Counted from the first letter of the stretch, positions 36,742 through 48,059 are shown. The stretch is DNA of 64,000 nucleotides from Ignavibacteria bacterium (GCA_028714695.1 JAQTLX010000005.1:1-64000), one strand, 5' to 3'. The notes: generated from the sequence alone by a model not told the origin. Numbers and translations: made by a program.

Positions 36742-39700
36742 TTATCTCAGGACTACAAGTTTTTGTATTTCGGAATGTTTTTCAGAATCTCCTTTAATGA
36801 GGAGGCGGTAGAAATAAACGCCGTTGGCAATATAATCGCCGTCAGCATCGCGTCCGTCCCATTGCACCTGATTGAATCCGACATTAGCCGGAGCAACAAT
36901 TTCTTTAATTACTCTTCCTGCGACACTGAATATTTTTATCCTGCATTCGCCTGGCATTTGATTGCCTGTAAGATTGAAAGTAAAGAGCGTATTGTCTTTC
37001 ATCGGATTGGGATAGTTATAGACATCCCTGAATGATGTTTCGTTTACCACATCGAGTACAAATTTTGCCGTATCGTAACCGCTGCCTTTTTCAGAAATCA
37101 GGTTCAGATAGTTCAGTCCGTTTTTTAACCGGGGAGTAAATTTTATGACGAAATTTCCTTTGTCGGTTTCTTTTGCTACTGTAGTTATCATCTGGGATTT
37201 TGAATATCCGTACAATGAAACGAACTGATTGTTAAGCATTACTCTGAAAAGCGAAGTATCGGAACTTAATAATTCTTCTATCGATTTGCCTGTCAGTTTT
37301 ATCAGCATGTCGGGAGTGGAACGAACATAATCATTTCCATACAGCCTTGTTCCGTCCGAATAAACTTCAGTCTGGAAATCCGCAAGAGAGCCTTTAACAT
37401 AGAATGAAGAAATTACCGAATTATTATAATCGTAAATATCGTTCTGGTTCAGCGGTTGGATTTCCAGAACAATCGCTATCTGGTTCAGATATTTTTTATA
37501 GATCGGCAGCCTGTTTACTTTGAACGAGGCTTTTACAAACATGGAACTGTCAACTTTCAGTTGAGTAAATATAGTATCCGACTTCAGCATTACCTTATTT
37601 CCCGCTCCGTCAAGTGCATAGAAATTTCTTATATGAGAATTAAGCGGTACGTAGCCTATATTATAATACATGCCTCCGATGCCTACACTGTCTCCCATAG
37701 TTACTATTGAATCGGACTTATATATTGAATTATTGTCAAGCGCAATTTCAGGAGGACCTACATATTTCAAATTCAGTCCTTTGTATAACGGTGATAGAAC
37801 TCCGTTTATCGTATCAATAGAAACTTTCGCTATAAGTTTTAACTGCGGGTACTGGAGTGCGTTTATTCCTTGAAGGTTAACCAGATTATTGGTTGTCACA
37901 TCATTCATCAGCATCGTTTCGTTATTGTTATGCTGAATTCCGATAACATCGAACTTTATGTTCGTATAAGGATTAAGCACCTGATTCCAGTTAAAGTTCT
38001 GCCAGGATTGAGCGGGACCGATAATATTCGTCATACTTCCTGCGGGAAACATGAAAGCCGGGTCCATTGAACATGTTGCAGGTACCCAGGGATTTAAATC
38101 AGGAAAATATGATTCAGAAACCAATTTGTTAGGTAAACTTCTATAACTTATAAAACTCCATCTTCCCCAATCCATTAGACTAACTGCATCACAAGATACA
38201 CTGCCGAACTGTCTTAAAACCGCTTTCGCGCTCGAATTTAATTCCGAACTAGTCCCTACAGGCACCTGTTTTAAAAGTACAAGGATATTCGTTGTATCGA
38301 ATGTGCTTAAATAATTTATGAGGGAATCTGACGATGTACTTGATGTAAAGGAAATATGCCTGAAATCAATAACGCTGCCCGTAAATTTCGTTACCTTGGC
38401 AATTAAAAGCCCGCTAACATCCGCATCGCTTATATAGTATTTAAGATATTTGTTTAATATCATGAAAGAAGGATTTGTCATGTTGTTACTAAAAGAACTC
38501 GACAGCACCTTGCCGATGTAGTTACTTAAAGCATAATTATTGTTAACCGCAGTTAAATTGCTGATTTCAAAATCCTGAGATTGGTTTTTTAAATATTTGT
38601 TTATGACGATTAGAGAATCGTTTGGCGTTCCGTTTGAGTGATAAGTGAAACGCCTGACAAGAGACCAGCCAAGCGTATCTGCGTTATTCATTATGGAGTT
38701 CAGTCTCCAGAAATACACTACGTTTGTATCTGTCAGCGGTAAATGAACTTTTATTTTTGTTTTGACCCCGACAATATTAGGTATCAAATAATTCTGCTGC
38801 ACCGATGAATTGAAATTAGCCGTAGTATCCATTTGGAGCATTAGTTTTAAAGAATTTCTTCTAATATCAACATTCGGATTTATACCGACGAACTCAACCG
38901 TATCCCTGTAAACCGATTGGTTGTTTTCAGGTTTCAACGGCACAAAGGAATAATTCTTGACAGTTAATGATACTGTAAGAATATTATTGGATTTATTATC
39001 CGAAGGATACCAGTTATCAGGATCGATACTTATTTTGAGCGAATAATCTCCTGCCGTATCAAAAGACAAATAATATCTCAATGTATCGATGAACCTGAAA
39101 CCATGAACAATTGTATCTTTTGTTTTATTCGGAATATTTCTTTTCAGTATCTGGAATCTGATCTTGCAGGAATCCGCATACAATCCGAGATTTTTCGGGA
39201 ATACGCTGAATGTAATATTTTTCCTTGCGGGAGGATTTTCATCTGATAAATTATAATCCTGATTTTGAATATCAAACTCGGGATGAACAGGCAGTAATAA
39301 TTTTAATGCAGGGTCGCCGAGCAGTCCGTAACAATTTATTGTATTACTCTTTGCGAAATCCGTTGTATCCACGCCGAGTGTAACAGAGGCGTATTTCAAT
39401 ATATCTCCTGTTCTTCTGAGAGTATCCAACGCTAACGCTTGTAACAGATAATCATTATATACGCCTCCTGTACCTGAAAAACTCCATCCCGAAGTTCCAA
39501 AAAATCCTATAGAACCTTTTCCGGGATAATAAGCAAATCTTTCTCCGAAACCTCTTGCATCAGGTTCAGCGCATTTTCCGGACAAACATGTCATACTGTA
39601 GACAAGCGGATATTTATCATTAGATAAGGCGCCGGGATCTTCAAAGGCGTTATTCCAGAAACCCTGACCTGCATGTGCAACGAAATTTACTATTAGGGCG

Positions 39701-41544
39701 CCTCTGTTGATTGATTTTATTATTGAATCGGGATAATTAAAAACAATTGCTCCCGAAGTATCGTTTAAAAATATTTTTACAGGATCGGATGCTAAAGGAG
39801 CGGGCGAAATATATGAATTAATGAAATAATTCGATTGGGCTGCAAAACTTTGCTGTTCGTTACGATCATATCCGCCCGTTATAAATACGGGCTTTTTAAT
39901 CCAGGACTGAAGGGGCTGGCTTTCGTAATAAATAATTTTATTGACCATATCCTGCGCTTCCTGCGGCGTATAAGCAGGCAAACGACCAACAGCGACCTGA
40001 TGTGAAAAAGTGAAAGTACCTATTTTAAAGTTTGCAAAATAACCGTCCGTAATCGGGTTTCCATAAACAGGGACAAAATTCTGATAGTATACCGATGTAG
40101 TCAGGTATTTTTTCGGGTCCACCGAACCTCTCCCGAAAAGACAGAGATATTTAAATTTTGGCAGCGTCCATGTTTCATATACATTCTTTGTAAAATTTCT
40201 TACTGCAACAGGACTCTCCATTCCGTAATTAAAAATATCATATAAGTCTTCTATCTCCGCTTTAAAAGTCCTGAAACCGTCGTGTGTATTCCTGTATGCT
40301 CTTAGTTGTTCTGCCTGACTTTCGAACAATTTATTGTAAACAATCAGATAATCCGTCCCGGTACTGTTTGTTACCAGCGGCGGAACCTGTCTTTGTTTTA
40401 TTCTGAACGGCTTATTTGTAATTTGTTTGTTGTTTATTTCGTAATTTCCGTTTCCTTTTCCTACAAAGAACAACGTATCATTTGATATACTGTAATTTAT
40501 TATTCTGTTCCCATTCTTTGTGTCATAAATCGATACCGGATTGGAAGGAACAACGCCTTTTACATAAAAGATCATGGGCGAATTATCGGTTAATTCGCTG
40601 GGAATACTGATATAATTACTTTCAAACTCAAATCTTTTTGCAACGGTTAACTCAAAATAATCGAACCAGATCAATAGACTTGTAGTAATAGGCAAATACC
40701 TCACCAAGAAAGAATTTGCGCCTGATGTCAACGCAGAACCGGAAAAATATAAGGTCGTATCAAGACGGTTTAAATTATCAAATCTGACTGTATCGAACTG
40801 TGTACTGTTTATTTTTATAACAAGACGGTGTTCATTAAAAATATTGGGGTTCTGAGAATATGGGTAAGCAAATAGTTTCAGACGACACTGCTGAGGCGTA
40901 TTAGACGGAAGGTTTACGGTAAACGGCTGTGAAATAGAATTATTATTCGCAAGGTATGTCCAGTACCAGCCCTCACCCTTGTATTTATCATTCAAAAAGT
41001 TTTCATTATCCAGCGTACCTGTGTTTTGCCCGAGCGAATAATACTGCTCCTTTTCGAAATGCAGTTTCTGATAGTAATAATCCAGCGAATAATGAACTGA
41101 CGAAGAATTGTTGTAGTCTGCAAACCGAAGTCCTTGCGCCCCTCCCCAGCCAATCCAATATACGGAGGTATCGGAATACAGATTATAATACTCGTTAGTT
41201 GTGTACGCGATATTGCCGCTAATGTCATACGTATTCGTCAACCCGCCGTAATTTCTTATCCCATAAAAATCGAAATAATCCGCATCATCAAAGACACCGT
41301 CACTCTCGCCATAAAAATAAATCGGAGTCTGATTTCCCTTATAATAAACTTTTACAGTTCTCGGATCGATGGATGCGACGCTTATTCCTGCATTAACAAA
41401 ATCATTCTTGTCTATCCTGTACATTCCGTCGTTTACAACGTACATCTTCAGGTAAACCTGATTAGGCGTAATCCAGTTATAATTTTGGGAAAAAACGGAA
41501 TTTACTCCCAGCAAATAAATTAAAACGGCTAATATTCTTTTCAT
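36742..41544 (-). CDS. Gingipain-family C25 peptidase with T9SS tail (PorU-like), copy 1
   Basis: A 1600-residue secreted protein: signal peptide (MKRILAVLIYLLGVNSVFSQ), a PorU-type N-terminal region (NWITPNQVYLKMYVVNDGMYRIDKNDF), and a C25 domain at about 398-760. The presumed catalytic pair is His near 624 (NFVAHAGQGFWNN) and Cys near 653 (SMTCLSGKC). Long beta-rich repeats follow, then a type A sorting domain over the last 85 residues (NYPNPMKDN...NGVYFYRLLIKG). Members include gingipains and the T9SS sortase PorU. Having its own tail suggests secreted cargo or a PorU2-like sortase; I cannot decide. The ATG overlaps the stop of the next protease in ATGA. 23% longer than classical PorU if that is about 1150-1300 residues. 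Confidence 0.85.
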   Translation of the reverse strand: MKRILAVLIYLLGVNSVFSQNYNWITPNQVYLKMYVVNDGMYRIDKNDFVNAGISVASIDPRTVKVYYKGNQTPIYFYGESDGVFDDADYFDFYGIRNYGGLTNTYDISGNIAYTTNEYYNLYSDTSVYWIGWGGAQGLRFADYNNSSSVHYSLDYYYQKLHFEKEQYYSLGQNTGTLDNENFLNDKYKGEGWYWTYLANNNSISQPFTVNLPSNTPQQCRLKLFAYPYSQNPNIFNEHRLVIKINSTQFDTVRFDNLNRLDTTLYFSGSALTSGANSFLVRYLPITTSLLIWFDYFELTVAKRFEFESNYISIPSELTDNSPMIFYVKGVVPSNPVSIYDTKNGNRIINYSISNDTLFFVGKGNGNYEINNKQITNKPFRIKQRQVPPLVTNSTGTDYLIVYNKLFESQAEQLRAYRNTHDGFRTFKAEIEDLYDIFNYGMESPVAVRNFTKNVYETWTLPKFKYLCLFGRGSVDPKKYLTTSVYYQNFVPVYGNPITDGYFANFKIGTFTFSHQVAVGRLPAYTPQEAQDMVNKIIYYESQPLQSWIKKPVFITGGYDRNEQQSFAAQSNYFINSYISPAPLASDPVKIFLNDTSGAIVFNYPDSIIKSINRGALIVNFVAHAGQGFWNNAFEDPGALSNDKYPLVYSMTCLSGKCAEPDARGFGERFAYYPGKGSIGFFGTSGWSFSGTGGVYNDYLLQALALDTLRRTGDILKYASVTLGVDTTDFAKSNTINCYGLLGDPALKLLLPVHPEFDIQNQDYNLSDENPPARKNITFSVFPKNLGLYADSCKIRFQILKRNIPNKTKDTIVHGFRFIDTLRYYLSFDTAGDYSLKISIDPDNWYPSDNKSNNILTVSLTVKNYSFVPLKPENNQSVYRDTVEFVGINPNVDIRRNSLKLMLQMDTTANFNSSVQQNYLIPNIVGVKTKIKVHLPLTDTNVVYFWRLNSIMNNADTLGWSLVRRFTYHSNGTPNDSLIVINKYLKNQSQDFEISNLTAVNNNYALSNYIGKVLSSSFSNNMTNPSFMILNKYLKYYISDADVSGLLIAKVTKFTGSVIDFRHISFTSSTSSDSLINYLSTFDTTNILVLLKQVPVGTSSELNSSAKAVLRQFGSVSCDAVSLMDWGRWSFISYRSLPNKLVSESYFPDLNPWVPATCSMDPAFMFPAGSMTNIIGPAQSWQNFNWNQVLNPYTNIKFDVIGIQHNNNETMLMNDVTTNNLVNLQGINALQYPQLKLIAKVSIDTINGVLSPLYKGLNLKYVGPPEIALDNNSIYKSDSIVTMGDSVGIGGMYYNIGYVPLNSHIRNFYALDGAGNKVMLKSDTIFTQLKVDSSMFVKASFKVNRLPIYKKYLNQIAIVLEIQPLNQNDIYDYNNSVISSFYVKGSLADFQTEVYSDGTRLYGNDYVRSTPDMLIKLTGKSIEELLSSDTSLFRVMLNNQFVSLYGYSKSQMITTVAKETDKGNFVIKFTPRLKNGLNYLNLISEKGSGYDTAKFVLDVVNETSFRDVYNYPNPMKDNTLFTFNLTGNQMPGECRIKIFSVAGRVIKEIVAPANVGFNQVQWDGRDADGDYIANGVYFYRLLIKGDSEKHSEIQKLVVLR

Positions 41545-44500
41545 TTTAAAACTACTAATTTCTGCAATGCTGTTTCTTTCTTATTGTTTCCCTCAATAAT
41601 CAACTTATACAAATATACGCCATTTGCGATATAATCGCCATCCGCATCTTTGCCATCCCAGTGAATCTGGTTATATCCGATACTTAAATTAACATTCATT
41701 GTTTTAATAACGCGCCCGGCGACCGTGAAAATTTTCAATTTTGCACCCGAAGGCGGTGTACCGCCTGATAGATTTATCAGGAAATATGTTTCCGATTTCA
41801 TCGGGTTAGGATAATTTTTGAGGTCGGCTATCTTTAATTCGGGATTTACAGTCATTAAGTGCGTAACTGTATCGGAATAATTTCCGTTTGCATCTATAGA
41901 CGTAAATTGAAATGTGTGATCTCCGTCAGACAAAGAAGGATTATAGTATAAAGTTGCTTGTAGCGATTTTCCGGCCGGGAAGACAATATCGATAAGGGGA
42001 TTTTTAATACCGTTAATATAATACCATACAATAGTATCATCAAGTTTCACGCGGATGTTTGAAGTATCTTTTATAAATATTTTGCTGTCATCGAGAAACT
42101 TCAATACGATGTGCGGCTTTGCGGCAATAAAATCTCCGCTCATGCCTCTCACGCCGTCGTATGTAATTTCCATTTGCGGCTTGAGTGTGTCGCCTGCCAG
42201 TACTATTCTTGTTACAGCAACATTATTATATGTATAAAACTCATTTTGTCTTATCAATGATGTTTCAAAGTAAACAGTTACAGTGTCAAATCTTTTATTT
42301 CTGTCTCTTAACCCTGCAGTAGGAAGTTTAACGGATGACAATGTCATGGAATCTACATACAACGTGTTATAAACCGTATCGATCCTCAATAATTTTATGC
42401 CTGAAGGCGAAGAGGCAGACCATTTATTTATATAAGACGTTGCATTCGCATATCCGAAATTTCCGAATCGTACGGATACTCCGAGAGTATCTCCCTCCTG
42501 CATAATACTATCGCTTTTTACAACCGAATTATTATCGGCAATTATTTCAGCAGCAGGAGTATAATTGAATTTTAAATTATTCAGAACAGGCGATACCAGT
42601 CCGTTAAGCGAATCCATATAAAGTTTCGTAACAAGTTTCATTGACGGATATGTGAAAACATTAAACGAATCCAACCGGACTCCGGAATTATTTGTCAGAT
42701 TACTTAAAAGCAGAACACTCTGGGACGACTGATTCACACCGTAAACATCAAATGACAATCTTGTGTTCGCCGGGATTACATTCGACCAATTGAAATTTGA
42801 CCATGTTCGGGCCGGTCCGAAATTATGATAAACATAAGCCGAATCGTAGTAAAACACTGGCTGCATCGAACAGATTGCCGGATTAAATGCCGCATTATAA
42901 CTCTCGGCATCGATTGTATTCGGCAGAGTGGAATAATTAATGAAACTCCAGCAGGAATACGACTGAACATTTACGGAATCTATGTATGTACTTCCAAGTA
43001 TTTTTATTCTCGACCTTAAACTGCTGTTAATGTTAAAATTTGTATTATACGGCGAAGTCTTCAGAATTATTAGAATATTATTATCCGTAAATGTATTCAG
43101 GAAATTTATTGCGGAGTCATTTGACTGTGAAGTCGTGAAACCAAAATGCATCTTCTCAATAAGCCTTGCGTTTGTTTTGTTTATCTTGATTATGTTCAGG
43201 CCTCCCCATGAACCGGTATCCGACAATTGATATTCATTATTATTTATTACGAATCTTGTCATGTTGAATAGATTATTTCCCCATGACTGCGCTGTAATGC
43301 TTCCGGTAAATTTGCTTACAACTATGCTGTCATTACCTCCCGAAGCATGCATCAAATCGCTTAAATTATACTGGCTGATTTTTTTCCTGTACAGCGTAAC
43401 TATCCTGTCGGTTAAAGCAATTTTGCTCTTTGGGTCCGGCGCACCTATTCTTGAACTGAAAAAAGCGGAATTCCCGTAAATAAATCTTCGCGTGTCCGAC
43501 CATCCAGATGTATCGGTATTATTTATAATGGAATTCATTCTCCAGAAATAAACCGTGTTACTGTCTTTCACAGGAATGCTGTAACCGAATTTCGTAACTA
43601 AGCCCTGAGGATTCGCAACAAAATATGTCCTGCTCAAAGAGGAATTAAAAGATGAAGACGTATCCACCTGAAAAAGAAGTTTGACATTATTCCCGCGGCT
43701 AACGTTTGGATTTATTCCGGTAACTGTCACCGTGTCGCCGCTTACAAGTTCATCATTGACCGGTTTCAGCGGCAGGAATGATGAATTTTTCAGATTTATG
43801 GAAAATGTTATCGAGTTATTTGTTTTTATTTCTTTCGTATTCCACCGGTCGGGGTCAAGGTCAATCTTCATTGAATAATTTCCTGCTGAATCCAGCGAGA
43901 ATAAATAGGAAACGGTGTCGATGAAACCGAACCCGTGAACAACAGTATCCTTTAATTTGTTGTTTACATTATTTTTTATGAGAGTAAATCTTATTTTAAT
44001 GGAATCGGAATATATTCCGAGATTCCTCGGATATATTGTAAGAATCACAGGCTCTCTGACCGACGGAAAAGGATTTGATAACTTATAGTTTGACTGGTCA
44101 ATAGCATACTCCGGATATTTCGGCATAAGCAGATTTGCCGCGGGATCTCCGAGCAGGCTGTAACAATTAATTGTATTTCTTGATGCAAAACTAATAGGAT
44201 CCGCGTATAATCTTCCGGATGCAAGCCGCAATATATCACCGATTCGTCTTATTGTGTCCCTTGCAAATGTTTTTATGAGGTAATCATTCAACGTGTTTCC
44301 GGACCCGGAAAAACTCCAGCCCGTAGTACCTATAAACCCGACAGCGCCCCTGTTATTCAGATTAATAAAATTTTCACCAAAACTTCTTACATCCGATTCT
44401 GCGTTTTTCCCTGTGTAGCATGTCATGCTGAGTATTAGCGAAAGCCGGTTCTGATTAGCAAGAACACCGGGATCTGTCAAGCCGTTATCCCATGTTGTAC

Positions 44501-46400
44501 TTCCGGCATGCCCGATAAAATTGGTTATCAAACTGCCCCTGTTCATTGCATTTTTAATTGAATCCGAATAACTGTACGTAACACCTCCGGCAGAATCATT
44601 TCTGTAAATTCTTACGGGATAGCCTGAAACGGGCGGCGGGAATATATAATTGTTTACGAAAACATCAGACTGAGCGGCAAAAGTGATTTGCTCCTGACGG
44701 TTTTGTCCGCCGGAAATATAAATGAAATTCTTAAAGAAATTTTCCGGATTTGACGATTGATTTTCGTAGGCAATGGTTTTATTAATGATATTATTTGCTT
44801 CCTGCTCAGTCAGCGCAGGAATTCTTCCGACTGCAATCTGTGGATGATAGGTCGACGAATTTAAATTGAAGTTTGCGAAGTAACCATCCGAAGGAGGATT
44901 ACCGTATACCGGCACTAGATTCTGTGTATATATTGAAGCCGGATAATTTCCTTTCGGGTCAAGCGAACCTCTTCCAAGCAAACACAAATACCTGAACCTC
45001 GGCTGCTGCCAGTTTTCATACGCGTTCTTTGTGAAATATCTGACAGCGACAGGACTTTCCATGCCGAAATTAAAAATATCATATATATCTTCGATTTCGG
45101 CTTTGAATGACCTGAGAGTATCATGCGAACCCCTGTATTGCCTTAATAATTCAGCGGAAGATTCAAGAATTTTATTATAAACAACCAGATAATCCGCACC
45201 GCCAGTATTTGTAACAAGATTAGGAACCTGTCTTTGTTTTATCCTGAAAGGTTTTTTGGTAATATACTTATTGATTACTTCGAACTTCCCGTTTCTTTTT
45301 CCAGAAAAGATAAGCGTATCTGCATTGCTGCTGCTTGCCGTAATTCTGACATTGTTTTTAACGTCATAAATATTGACTTCGTTCGACGCGGTATATCCCT
45401 TTATTTTATAAATATTAGCGGTAGTATCAGTGAAAGATGCGGAATACGAAATTGAATTGTCCTGAAATTCAAACCTTGCAGGATACTGAATATTAAAAAA
45501 ATCAAAATACATATAGCCGTAATATCCTCCGGCGCCTCTATAAGTAACCGTCACCTGATTTTGCCCCGGCAGCAGCAAAGCAGATGAGAAAGATATTGCA
45601 GTATCGATTCTGTTGTAATCGTTGGTGAATAAAGTATCGACATTTGTGCCGTTAATTTTAATAATCAGGCTATGTTCGTTGTACACAGTGTCAAGAAACG
45701 AATTCGGATATGCGAACAATTTAAAGAGACAATTTTGAGGCGTAGGATATAAATTCGTCAAATCAAATACCGCGGTAAGGGATGCGTTTTGAGGAGGATT
45801 TAACTGCTTCCAGAACCATCCTTCGCTCGATATTTTCTCCGTATTAAAATTTCTGTAATCATCGTTCGACCTGTGTTCACCAAGCCAATACACAGAATCC
45901 TTTTCAAACTGCCTCTTGATATTATAGTATTGATTCGGATATGGCACGAACGAAGTAAAGCCGTAATCGGTAAACCTGAGACCGTATGCTCCGCCCCAGT
46001 CTATCCAGTAAACCGAGGTATCCGAATAAAGATTGTAATATTCATTTGTTACGTAGTCGACAACGTTGACGGTGTCCATCGTTGCTTTATAGGTAATTGT
46101 TGAATCTCCGTAATTTCTTTTGCCGTAAAAATCGAAATAATCATTGTCGTTAAAAACGCCGTCCTGTTCGCCGAAAAAATATATAGGTATTTGGGCGCCT
46201 TTGTAGAGTACTTTTACTGTACGCGGGTCGATGCTGTTTGCGTTGATTCCTGCATTCGTAAAATCAGACTTATTGATTCTGTAAATTCCGTCATCGGATA
46301 CATACATTTTAAGGTATGTCTTATTCGGAGTTATCCAGTTAAAATTCTGGGCAAATGCGAAATTCGCGGACAATATGAGAAGGATTAAAATACGTTTCAT
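41541..46400 (-). CDS. Gingipain-family C25 peptidase with T9SS tail (PorU-like), copy 2
   Basis: A 1619-residue paralogue of the adjacent protease, colinear throughout: signal peptide MKRILILLILSANFAFAQ, N-terminal NWITPNKTYLKMYVSDDGIYRINKSDF, C25 domain with His near 631 (NFIGHAGSTTWDNG) and Cys near 661 (SMTCYTGKN), and a C-terminal sorting domain (NYPNPMKSE...ANGVYLYKLIIEG). The two copies differ markedly outside the catalytic region, so the duplication is old. Its ATG lies 4 bp after the stop of the WecG-like glycosyltransferase, placing the pair in the glycan operon. Substrate unknown. Confidence 0.85.
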   Translation of the reverse strand: MKRILILLILSANFAFAQNFNWITPNKTYLKMYVSDDGIYRINKSDFTNAGINANSIDPRTVKVLYKGAQIPIYFFGEQDGVFNDNDYFDFYGKRNYGDSTITYKATMDTVNVVDYVTNEYYNLYSDTSVYWIDWGGAYGLRFTDYGFTSFVPYPNQYYNIKRQFEKDSVYWLGEHRSNDDYRNFNTEKISSEGWFWKQLNPPQNASLTAVFDLTNLYPTPQNCLFKLFAYPNSFLDTVYNEHSLIIKINGTNVDTLFTNDYNRIDTAISFSSALLLPGQNQVTVTYRGAGGYYGYMYFDFFNIQYPARFEFQDNSISYSASFTDTTANIYKIKGYTASNEVNIYDVKNNVRITASSSNADTLIFSGKRNGKFEVINKYITKKPFRIKQRQVPNLVTNTGGADYLVVYNKILESSAELLRQYRGSHDTLRSFKAEIEDIYDIFNFGMESPVAVRYFTKNAYENWQQPRFRYLCLLGRGSLDPKGNYPASIYTQNLVPVYGNPPSDGYFANFNLNSSTYHPQIAVGRIPALTEQEANNIINKTIAYENQSSNPENFFKNFIYISGGQNRQEQITFAAQSDVFVNNYIFPPPVSGYPVRIYRNDSAGGVTYSYSDSIKNAMNRGSLITNFIGHAGSTTWDNGLTDPGVLANQNRLSLILSMTCYTGKNAESDVRSFGENFINLNNRGAVGFIGTTGWSFSGSGNTLNDYLIKTFARDTIRRIGDILRLASGRLYADPISFASRNTINCYSLLGDPAANLLMPKYPEYAIDQSNYKLSNPFPSVREPVILTIYPRNLGIYSDSIKIRFTLIKNNVNNKLKDTVVHGFGFIDTVSYLFSLDSAGNYSMKIDLDPDRWNTKEIKTNNSITFSINLKNSSFLPLKPVNDELVSGDTVTVTGINPNVSRGNNVKLLFQVDTSSSFNSSLSRTYFVANPQGLVTKFGYSIPVKDSNTVYFWRMNSIINNTDTSGWSDTRRFIYGNSAFFSSRIGAPDPKSKIALTDRIVTLYRKKISQYNLSDLMHASGGNDSIVVSKFTGSITAQSWGNNLFNMTRFVINNNEYQLSDTGSWGGLNIIKINKTNARLIEKMHFGFTTSQSNDSAINFLNTFTDNNILIILKTSPYNTNFNINSSLRSRIKILGSTYIDSVNVQSYSCWSFINYSTLPNTIDAESYNAAFNPAICSMQPVFYYDSAYVYHNFGPARTWSNFNWSNVIPANTRLSFDVYGVNQSSQSVLLLSNLTNNSGVRLDSFNVFTYPSMKLVTKLYMDSLNGLVSPVLNNLKFNYTPAAEIIADNNSVVKSDSIMQEGDTLGVSVRFGNFGYANATSYINKWSASSPSGIKLLRIDTVYNTLYVDSMTLSSVKLPTAGLRDRNKRFDTVTVYFETSLIRQNEFYTYNNVAVTRIVLAGDTLKPQMEITYDGVRGMSGDFIAAKPHIVLKFLDDSKIFIKDTSNIRVKLDDTIVWYYINGIKNPLIDIVFPAGKSLQATLYYNPSLSDGDHTFQFTSIDANGNYSDTVTHLMTVNPELKIADLKNYPNPMKSETYFLINLSGGTPPSGAKLKIFTVAGRVIKTMNVNLSIGYNQIHWDGKDADGDYIANGVYLYKLIIEGNNKKETALQKLVVLK

Positions 46401-46404
46401 AATA

Positions 46405-47139
46405 TTACGTATTTTCTTTTTTTATTATTAAATTAACCTTTTGTTTGATAATTTTAAATATAAAAATTGGATTTTGAATTATATATCTGTTCCATAATCT
46501 CGCAGGTTCCTGAAACAGACGGAAAAGCCATTCCAGTCCCAGGTTCCTTATAAAGTTTGGGGCGCGCTTTTTCACACCTGCCAGGTAATCAATTCCGCTT
46601 CCTGTTGCAATAATCACTGGAACATTTATTTTATCTTTATTTTTAATAATCCATGCTTCCTGATCCGGAGTACCGAGTGCAACCAATAAAATATCTGCGC
46701 CGGATGCGTTTATAATACTTATATCACCTTCCTGGTTCATTGGCTTAAATAAGAACCCGCATATTTTGCTGTTTTTCCCGAATTTTTTCCCCAGAATTTC
46801 TTTTGTTTTTTCCGGACCTCCCAGAATAAAATAATTATAAGATTTATCGCCCGTGAAAAGTTTGAAGTATAAATCGGTACCGTTGACCCTTTCCGTCCGT
46901 TCGGTTTGCTTATGAAGAAACTTTGAGGCTATATGAACAGCAATACCGTCAGCATGCACAAGATCGAATTTTCGAAGGCATTCATCCAATGATTTATCTT
47001 TTAAAGAATAGTTGCAAAGATAAGAATTGGCGTAAGCAACGGTAAATTTTTCTTTCTTCTCCGTTTTTTCGAGTATCATTTGCAATATTACGGGGTATAC
47101 AGTAAATGTTATCTCCGTATTTAGTATTCTATTCTTCAT
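46405..47139 (-). CDS. WecG/TagA/CpsF-family glycosyltransferase (GT26)
   Basis: A 244-residue enzyme that transfers a sugar (often N-acetylmannosaminuronic acid or ManNAc) to a lipid-linked GlcNAc. Family landmarks are VHADGIAVHIASKFL, ERVNGTDLYFKL, DILLVALGTPDQEAWI and the C-terminal GLEWLFRLFQEPARLWNRY. The donor cannot be told. It overlaps the GT9 gene by 4 bp upstream and is followed 4 bp later by the C25 peptidase, so methyltransferase, GT9, GT26 and both peptidases form one unit. Confidence 0.9.
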   Translation of the reverse strand: MKNRILNTEITFTVYPVILQMILEKTEKKEKFTVAYANSYLCNYSLKDKSLDECLRKFDLVHADGIAVHIASKFLHKQTERTERVNGTDLYFKLFTGDKSYNYFILGGPEKTKEILGKKFGKNSKICGFLFKPMNQEGDISIINASGADILLVALGTPDQEAWIIKNKDKINVPVIIATGSGIDYLAGVKKRAPNFIRNLGLEWLFRLFQEPARLWNRYIIQNPIFIFKIIKQKVNLIIKKENT

Positions 47140-48059
47140 TCAACTTTAAGTAAAGTTCTGACCTCAGGTATAATATGTTCAATCTTAATGTCTTTCATCG
47201 GGTTAATCCGGACGTAATTTTTATTGCCGCTGCCGAGAACTGACATGGGATTCGTTGGGCCAAAAATACTCAACATATTAACGCAAGAGGCTTCAGCCGG
47301 ATGAAGCAGAAACGAATCAACCGTTATGAATAACTTTGAATTGATAATTTCGTTTAATATTGTCCGAAATTCGTAATTTATCGGAAAGCGAAATCCTGCT
47401 TTTGCGCTCGAAAATTCACCGTAAAAATCCAGAACAGTGACTTTTAAAGAATATACATGTATTAGATATTCCGATAAATCTTCAACAAGATCTTTGTTTA
47501 GCGACCGGTTTTTTTCTCTTGATGAGAAATTAATTACTACATCCTGACCTCCTGACCCGAAATCGACTAATGGAACATTAAGCGGGAGTTTTTTTATTTC
47601 GTTATCAGTACTCGTTACAGCGTCAACAATAATTTTTATCCTGTCGAGATAATTCATATCCGGCTCCCAGGCAATCTCCAGATTTTCCGTGTTATAATAA
47701 ACGCTCTGAGAAGTTTTGTACCAGTCCTCCACCTTTAATAAATTTTTATAAAAATATTTATTCGCGGATTTGGACTGCTTTACAAGAAGCGTGTTCATTC
47801 TGCCCGGGAAAAAAGAAAAAACATAATCATATTCCCTCGTTCTTAAAAACGACCGCGATTTAAATAACTCCTTTGCTCCTCTTCCTTCCAGATAATGGAC
47901 TTCATTGAAGTTCGTAAAAGGAATGAATATTTCGGAATCTTTTATTGTGACAAGATCGAATGAAATATCGTTAAAGTAATTTCTTAACGGTTCCATAGCC
48001 GAACAGGACAAATACGTATCGCCAAGTGCATTTGCGGATATTATCAGTACTTTAATCAT
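47136..48059 (-). CDS. Glycosyltransferase family 9 (heptosyltransferase-like)
   Basis: A 307-residue protein with the GT9 start MIKVLIISANALGDTYLSCSAMEPLRNYF and the typical donor-binding end KLFITVDSFLLHPAEASCVNMLSIFGPTNP. GT9 enzymes add heptose (ADP-heptose donor) or related sugars to LPS core. It overlaps both neighbours by 4 bp (ATGA), which implies translational coupling. The GmhB-like protein elsewhere in the window could supply heptose, though that is speculative. Confidence 0.85.
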   Translation of the reverse strand: MIKVLIISANALGDTYLSCSAMEPLRNYFNDISFDLVTIKDSEIFIPFTNFNEVHYLEGRGAKELFKSRSFLRTREYDYVFSFFPGRMNTLLVKQSKSANKYFYKNLLKVEDWYKTSQSVYYNTENLEIAWEPDMNYLDRIKIIVDAVTSTDNEIKKLPLNVPLVDFGSGGQDVVINFSSREKNRSLNKDLVEDLSEYLIHVYSLKVTVLDFYGEFSSAKAGFRFPINYEFRTILNEIINSKLFITVDSFLLHPAEASCVNMLSIFGPTNPMSVLGSGNKNYVRINPMKDIKIEHIIPEVRTLLKVE